From Dromiciops gliroides (Eukaryota; Chordata; Mammalia; Microbiotheria; Microbiotheriidae), in NCBI RefSeq assembly GCF_019393635.1, contig NC_057864.1, positions 447,596,822 through 447,660,821 of the forward strand: a stretch of DNA of 64,000 bases, written 5' to 3'. This document shows positions 58,450 to 64,000 of this stretch, piece by piece. The first letter of the stretch is position 1. Each line of letters starts with the position of its first letter. The translations under genes were made by a program, and so were the position numbers. The notes beneath the pieces were generated by a model that had not been told where the DNA came from, made no database searches, and worked only from the letters and a program-made list of their open reading frames with translations.

Positions 58450-59173
58450 TGTGTGTGGGTGTGGGTGTGGGTGTGGGTGTGTAGAACTAGCTAAGTTTAC
58501 TGATTAATTTGGCAACAATTTAGGTTTTTAAGCATTTATTAGGTATATTACGGGTTAGCAAACCTAGAAAGAGAAAGCTGCCTTCACCTAGCTACCCACA
58601 CTTCCAAAGAGAACACAGGAAGTTCTGAAAGTTAGATCTGTCTACTCTGCCTGCCCCTGCCACCCCACGCTTGTTCCCGAATGAAAGAAAGCAATCCTCA
58701 GTCTGTTCCAGGGGAAGTTTCCTGTGGGACAGGAAGAGGGGCAGTCCCCACACACAGTTCCAAGCTAATTGGACTGTCCTTTGATTTATATGACTTAAAG
58801 GAGGTCTATGAATAGATGCCAGGCAGCTTCCGGACACTAGTCATGTGCTTTCTTTTCAGGGGGCGTCACCCTGGTTCTCACAATGTCTTTCTCAGCAGGG
58901 AGTGGCACCCTGATTCTCACATAACCATGTATAGCCATGTCATTGTCCAACAAGGAAGCCACATGCCTTGCTTTACCTTTCTCCTTTGTTACTACCTCAT
59001 ATCCAATGAATAGCTTTTTGCTAACCCCAATGTCTTCTGTGGGTTTGGGGATTTGTATGTATATGTGTCTGTGTTGGTATGCTCTTTTAAAAAGCTTTCT
59101 GCCAGAGGCTTCTTAAAAGTCTTAATTCTCTTTTTCTGAACATTTTAAACACATTTGAACAAAGTAGAAGTTT
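58129..59173. other. No gene recognised; contains a GT microsatellite
   Basis: (GT)n with GGGTGT variants at 58405-58482. A short direct repetition around 58865-58925 reads ccctggttctcacaat / ccctgattctcacata. No exon-like frame. Confidence 0.5.
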
Positions 59174-59325
59174 TACCTTTTTTTTTTCTTGCAGGACAAT
59201 GAGGATTAAGTGACTTGCCCAGGGTCACACAGCTAGTATGTGTCAAGTGTCTGGAGTCAGAATTGAACTCAGGTCCTCCTGAACACAGGGCAAGTGCTTT
59301 ATCCACTGCGCCACCTAGCTCCCCC
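59174..59325 (-). mobile_element. SINE, antisense, with imperfect target duplication
   Basis: tcttgcaggacaatgaggat...gccacctagctcccccc; flanks agaagttttacc and agaagctttact. Confidence 0.88.
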
Positions 59326-59540
59326 CTAGAAGCTTTACTTTTAAAAAAAAAGAGGTGGGGGAGCTTTCCTTCCATTTAAGATCTCTTGTTTTCTTGTTTA
59401 GCAATTATTGGTGGCCATCACCTCCCACTCACACATGTGCTTGCACAAGGTCTCATAGCTCATTTTCATTGGCTGGAAAAGAAGAGAAGGCAAAGAAAAG
59501 TATAAAAATGGGAAAAGACTGTGGTGAAGCACAGATTCCT

Positions 59541-59754
59541 GTAAACACTGGGCAGGGTGTTTATGTCACTGAGCAGCACGAGAGTCTAATAAACCCAGCA
59601 AAGAAGCATTCTTGGGTGACCACACTCCAGCCCATTCAAATAAACACCCTGCCTAGGTTTATTTGAATGTGTTCACCTTGGTGTATGTGTGTGTGTATGT
59701 GTGTGCATCTTGATATGCACGACCCCACAAAGAAATAAGCACAGCTGTGTTTAT
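59541..59754. promoter_or_regulatory. Forkhead-motif cluster with perfect inverted repeat
   Basis: Four exact RYAAAYA forkhead consensus sites: GTAAACA (59541-59547), ATAAACA on the minus strand (59558-59564), ATAAACA (59640-59646) and ATAAACA on the minus strand (59748-59754). CATTCAAATAAAC (59633-59645) is repeated in inverted orientation at 59657-59669 with an 11-bp spacer. The stretch is free of interspersed repeats. An enhancer role is inference. Confidence 0.4.
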
Positions 59755-59769
59755 TCAAGGTTCTGACAC

Positions 59770-59799
59770 TACACACACATACACACACACACACACACA
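59770..59799. repeat. (CA)n microsatellite
   Basis: Interrupted CA tract. Confidence 0.9.
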
Positions 59800-60194
59800 G
59801 CAGGCAAACACACAGTCAAGGATTCGTTCTTAGTACAAAAAATAAGTAGAAAAAATGTACAGTGCTGATAGATGGTGAAGAAGACAGATCCATATGTGTA
59901 CATGCATGTGTGAATACACAGAGATGCTCAAAGTGAATTGGGCACTGGCTGAGATTCTAAATTCATTTGAAGAATTAAGGCATTGTACTTGGAGGTGTTC
60001 CTGATGAGAACCGCAAACTAGATTAAAAGGGGCAGGAAAGATTTATATGGAATGTTACAAGGGACTGAGGTTGTTCAACATAGAATGGAGAAATCTGTAT
60101 ATTTGGAGTGGAGAGGCTAATTTTATAACAATTTTTATATCTACAAAAATTATAAGCAAAAAATAAAAGTAAGAAAGTACTAGTCCAGTCCTCA

Positions 60195-60310
60195 GAAGAC
60201 CTGAACTCTGGCTCTGGCTCTGCAAATTACTAGTTGTATGACTGTGGATAAGCCCCCAAACCACTTTGTGTCTCAGTTTCCTCATTCATAAAAAAAGGGA
60301 CTCAAGTCTA
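60195..60310 (+). repeat. MIR fragment
   Basis: aattactagttgtatgactg, gtgtctcagtttcctcattc. Confidence 0.7.
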
Positions 60311-60353
60311 TGACCTTTACAATCCCACCTCTAATATCCTATAAAGAATTAGT

Positions 60354-60507
60354 GGGGCAGATAGGTGGCACTGTGGACAAAGCACTGGACCTGGATTCAG
60401 GAGGACCTGAGTTCAAATCCAGATTCAGACACATGACACTTACTAGCTGTGTCAACCTGGGCAAGTCACTTAACCCTCATTGCCCAGCCAAAAAAAAAAA
60501 AAAAAAG
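60354..60507 (+). mobile_element. SINE with short target duplication
   Basis: ggggcagataggtggcactg, tagctgtgtcaacctgggca, A-run of 18. GAATTAG occurs on both sides (about 60345-60351 and 60508-60514). Confidence 0.9.
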
Positions 60508-60639
60508 GAATTAGCATGACCTGATGCCAAATGTATACCCTATAGTCTGAAGACTTGGATTCTAGCTCTGCCTCTAACTTGCTTTATGTTAGTTAAATCA
60601 TAACCATGTTTTGCATAATGATGGCAATATATACTCCTT

Positions 60640-60895
60640 AAAGGCAGAAAGAGAACAAGAATTTGTTAAGTGCCTATTAAGTGCCAGACACTTTGCTAAG
60701 TACTTTTGTGAACATCTTATTTCATTTTTGCATCATCCCTTGGAGGAAGGTGCTGCCATTATCTCTGTTTTACAGTTAAGTGCTTTAAGTGATTGCCTGG
60801 CCCAAGGTCACATGGCTATGAAATGTCTAAGGACAGATTTGAACTCAGATCTTCCTGACATCAAGCTCAGTTCTCTATCTAATAACACCTAGCCT
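60640..60895 (-). repeat. MIR-type SINE, antisense
   Basis: gttaagtgcctattaagtgc, tctctgttttacagttaagt, gaactcagatcttcctgaca. Confidence 0.7.
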
Positions 60896-61078
60896 CCTTT
60901 AATCTTTTACGTTCTTTCTAGTTGTAAAGTATATATTATTGCAATTGGCTTATCTTTATTTCCTCCAAAAACTAACTTTAGGGTGGGCTTGATACCTGAA
61001 AAAAATTTTCTGGCACATTTTCAAATTAAACGCGAGGAATATGGTGAGACAGAAGGTAAACCTTTGTCCCAGGCTTAG

Positions 61079-61561
61079 TGTGAGAAAATGGGTAGTTATC
61101 TCCTCTCAATGAAGATATAACAGTCAATCATACTCCTCCTAACCTGTTTTTAGGACAAAGGTTTCAGATCCCCTCCTCCCCCTCTGGCTAACAAAATCAC
61201 ATGGTTCAAGGAACCCTGGTCTCAATAAGGTCCACTCCTGAGTAGTGTCCATATAAGGAAGAATAAAGTCCACTCCTGAGTTATACCCATATAAGGGAGA
61301 GGGATGGGAATACTGTATTCCAATTAGCTAGTTTTTGCATGTAGATTGTAACCCTTGAGTAATCGGACCAATGATGAAAAAGGGAAGGGTCCATTCACAT
61401 TAGGGACTAGGGTTTAAAACATGGACTGCAAGCCCCCTTTCTTTGCACATACTAGCTGCACCCTAGGGTGCCTCCTTCTCACAGAAGGAAATAAAAGAGC
61501 CTTTGTCACATCACTGCTGAGTTCCCAAGAATTATTGAGAAGAGGATTGTTTTCCCTCACA
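61079..61561 (+). mobile_element. Solo LTR of an endogenous retrovirus, 5-bp target duplication
   Basis: A 483-bp block begins TGTGAG and ends CTCACA (perfect terminal inverted repeat), flanked by CTTAG at 61074-61078 and 61562-61566. U3 holds an imperfect 38-bp tandem duplication with a CArG box in each unit. A CCAAT box (61368-61372), a TATA-like TTTAAAA (61413-61419) and AATAAA (61490-61495) follow in promoter order on the + strand. No retroviral coding sequence is present on either side, so this is the product of recombination between two LTRs. Five-base duplications suit several ERV groups, and I do not assign one. Confidence 0.85.
61225..61300 (+). promoter_or_regulatory. Duplicated U3 unit with two CArG boxes
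   Basis: Two 38-bp units share gtccactcctgag. Each ends in CCATATAAGG, an exact CC(A/T)6GG serum-response-factor site, at 61249-61258 and 61287-61296. Confidence 0.7.
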
Positions 61562-61780
61562 CTTAGCATTTGTGTTTTCTTAGCTTCACTTACATAGTCA
61601 ACTTAAAGCATGTTGCCCTATCTCTCCCAATACTGCAAGGGATTAGATTCATACCACTTTGGGGTGTTCCTATGGTTTAATTCCCGTGAAATAAGTTTGA
61701 GGGTCAAAATTCCCATTTGGCAATTAAACAGGATGTTGCATAAATTTTCAAGCTCTAATTTACAGAACTTATCTCCTTAA

Positions 61781-62013
61781 AAGAATAGAGAGGAAGGAAG
61801 AAAGGGAAGGGTGAAGGAAAGGGAGTAGGAGAGAGACAAATAAAGAACAGAGGAAATAGACAGAGGCAGAGACAAAGAGAGAGACAGAGTCAGAATCTGA
61901 GACACAGAGAGAGCGAAGAAGAAAAGAAGAAGATGATGAAGAAGAAGGAAGAGGAGGAGGAGACAGAAAGAGAGAGAGACAGAGAGGGAGGGAGAAAAGG
62001 AGAAAAAGAGAAA
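61781..62013. repeat. Polypurine (GA-rich) tract
   Basis: About 230 bp that is overwhelmingly A and G on the + strand, with gaga, gaagaa and gaggag words. The minus-strand Leu/Ser-rich frame is an artefact. Confidence 0.9.
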
Positions 62014-63104
62014 TCTTTGAAATACAAGTGCCAGTGATGAGGAGATAAAACTCAAAAAATAGATAAGTCTGTCAGCACTAGCTAGCTAGAGTTATTCTAT
62101 GTTCCAAAGAGTTTTCATGTCTGGAGCAAATATTCTCCTTCTGGAGAGGAAACACTCATTCTCCAAAGACTCAGAGAAACAGATATTGTTATGGAAATTA
62201 AAAAAAAAACACACAGTTTGGAAGATCTTTTCCCTAAGAAAGTTCCTCTCATCCCTACAACCCAGTTCAATGATTGATTATATTAAAGTGTCTGCCTTTT
62301 TCTAAAAGAGCTTTTTCAAGGAAAACCCAAGGATTTAAAAAGAGTTATACAAGTACCTGGTCATCATCATATAAGGAAGAAATAGCAACTTCTGGTTAAC
62401 ATGGCTAAATGAAAGGTTCTAGGCAAACACAAATCCTGTGAGGAAATTATTAAAAATGAAAAGAGCCATAGGAAATGCAGAATGAAGAAAGAACAGAACT
62501 AAAGCTCTGCATCTCATAATAGATGGCACTAGGAACCAGGACCTGAAACAAGGATTACTCCATGGATTGAAGCTTCCTGATTAGAACAAGGAAACTGAAG
62601 CAAGGCCAACATGGTTAGGGCTTGGAGGATGCCATAAAAGAATGCTATTTAGCCAGCCCCATCTCTACTGGGGCTGCTCCAAGGGTTGAGACCTAGGGCT
62701 GGAGTCTGAAGTCACAGATCTCTGGTAGATGACTACACCAGGACATAGGCAAAATCAGTGCAACAAGCCTAAGATATTGCCAATTGTAGTGGTGAATGGG
62801 ACCTAGCCCCAATGGTGAATCCATATCCCTAAAGTCTTTTAGCCAAGACTACAATCCTAGATCAGGGCCATGAGAAAGGGTAGGTCTAGTCTCAGCCAAT
62901 CTCAACCCAATCACTACAAGAAATCAGCTTCCAGTTGAAGTTAAGGCAAAACCTAGCCCTGGTACAACATTGTTCCTCTCTAAGATAGTAAAAGACTCAT
63001 GGGCCACCCCACTATATACAACCATGAAGCCTGACCCTGTCACAAAATCCTAAACCTAGAACTAAAGACACAAGTAAACAGATTAGAATTCCTACTACAA
63101 TGAA
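62014..63104. other. No gene recognised; possibly LINE 5'-region-derived
   Basis: 62340-63100 has no frame. Its mix of phrases (agatggcactaggaaccagg, ggggctgctccaagggttga) and its position upstream of sense L1 ORF2 sequence suggest, weakly, a LINE 5' UTR. Confidence 0.35.
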
Positions 63105-63250
63105 GAAATAATATAGGTCACTCAATGTTTCTGAGTTTCAGTTTTCTCATCTATAAAATAGGAATAATAATAGTGTCTACCTCACATGGCTATTGTGAGA
63201 ATCAAAGGACTGCAGCAAAGCACCATATAAATGCTAGCTATTATTATTTA
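63105..63250 (+). repeat. MIR fragment
   Basis: gagtttcagttttctcatct, ataggaataataatagtgtc, aatgctagctattattattt. Confidence 0.75.
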
Positions 63251-63814
63251 AAACCCTGCTGTCTTCAGGAGCCAAAAAAGAAGCAAAGACAAACAGGTCC
63301 TGAATGGATATTTATGCTATTTTGTTTGATTTATGAGAGTAATAAAACAAAGAGGAAAAGGAATACACTTGTTGAGATATGAGGAAATAGAAAGAACTTA
63401 CTATTTCTCATAAATGATGCACTTTGGGAGAATATCCAAACATGGCTTTCAGAAATATCACTCTTGTTTGCATCTGGAGAAGGAAGCTGAACACACAGAT
63501 ACACACTCAAAGAGGTCAGTTACAACATTAAAATCAACAGGAAAATAGAGACAGAGAGAGGGTAGAATTAGAGAAGAAATAGGCATACACACATATACAC
63601 AAATAAAACAAACTCCAACCAGAGAGAGCAAATTATAAAGGGGGGATTAAAAGTAAAGAAAGGATAGGAAGTGGGATCATAAATTTGGGCTATGTGAAAC
63701 AGGAAAAGTCAAAAGAATAAGAACAGACCATTATATTCTAGATTATAGATAACTAGTTTTTGGTACCAATCCACTTTTACTATTTTCTTTTTCTTTGTAA
63801 AAATAGGGTGGTAA
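63251..63814. other. Purine-rich sequence, probably LINE-related
   Basis: A-rich with gagagaggg and acacac words. No independent gene. Likely lead-in to the L1 fragment at the right edge. Confidence 0.4.
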
Positions 63815-64000
63815 GAGACAAAAAGGAAACATTATAATAGAATTTGATGGGAAAACACCCCTTGTATTCATAGTGATTTATATAAATGGTATAAATTTAC
63901 TTATAAAACAAAAGAGGAAAGCTGGATGGATTCGAATAAAGAATCCAGCAATATGTTGTTTATTAAAAAAACGCACACACACACACTGGAAATTTAAAGA
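63815..64000 (+). mobile_element. L1 ORF2 N-terminal (endonuclease region) fragment, running off the window
   Basis: The stretch around 63900-63990 codes, with breaks, for K-QKRKAGWIRIKNPAICCL, the counterpart of the segment just before the endonuclease QETH motif. It is decayed and continues beyond 64000. Confidence 0.6.

Overview
The window looks like intergenic DNA from a marsupial. The diagnosis rests on very abundant copies of a tRNA-derived SINE (core beginning gggcagctaggtggcgcagt and ending gggcaagtcacttaacccc) and its longer relatives, whose 3' tails read ctggagaaggaaatggcaaac or end in gaatgaaggacaaa...aacaacaa. I know these as WSINE1/WALLSI/MAR1-type marsupial repeats. L1, L2, MIR and CR1-like debris is also present. 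I cannot tell American from Australian marsupials from this sequence alone. No multi-exon host gene is recognisable. Nearly all open frames are translated SINEs, L1 fragments or microsatellites.

The one convincing gene is an intronless, full-length, uninterrupted ferritin heavy chain (FTH1) retrocopy on the + strand. The mRNA copy spans 18769-19763 and the 183-codon frame spans 19049-19600. It keeps the iron-responsive element in its 5' UTR, all the ferroxidase residues, a polyadenylation signal, an A-tail and a perfect 14-bp target-site duplication at an L1-type cleavage site. It is therefore young and may still be a working, iron-regulated retrogene.

Layout: 1-1000 is an L1 3' end carrying a SINE. 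2.5-7.8 kb is a nest of L1 pieces in both orientations with SINEs inside them. 8-17 kb is old MIR/L2 plus two SINEs and an LTR-like block (about 15.1-15.7 kb). 17-18.7 kb holds L1/MAR1 fragments and 18.77-19.78 kb the FTH1 retrocopy. 20-32 kb is SINE/MIR/microsatellite-rich with another L1 3' end (29.9-30.95 kb). 32.5-36.7 kb is unusually repeat-poor and holds two candidate conserved regulatory stretches. 37-46 kb has long microsatellites, two SINEs inserted into the same site (39.57-39.88 kb) and a small mariner-like element (43.58-43.76 kb). 46-58 kb is L2/MIR/SINE with an antisense LTR-like block (53.15-53.86 kb). 59.4-59.8 kb has a forkhead-motif cluster with a perfect inverted repeat. 61.08-61.56 kb is a solo LTR with a 5-bp duplication and two CArG boxes. 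The right edge runs into L1 ORF2.

I found no CRISPR array, operon or new multi-gene system. The points most worth following are the FTH1 retrogene with its own IRE, the CArG-bearing solo LTR, and several nested-insertion sites. Repeat family names are from recognition by eye, and their boundaries are accurate to roughly 10-30 bp except where a target-site duplication fixes them.
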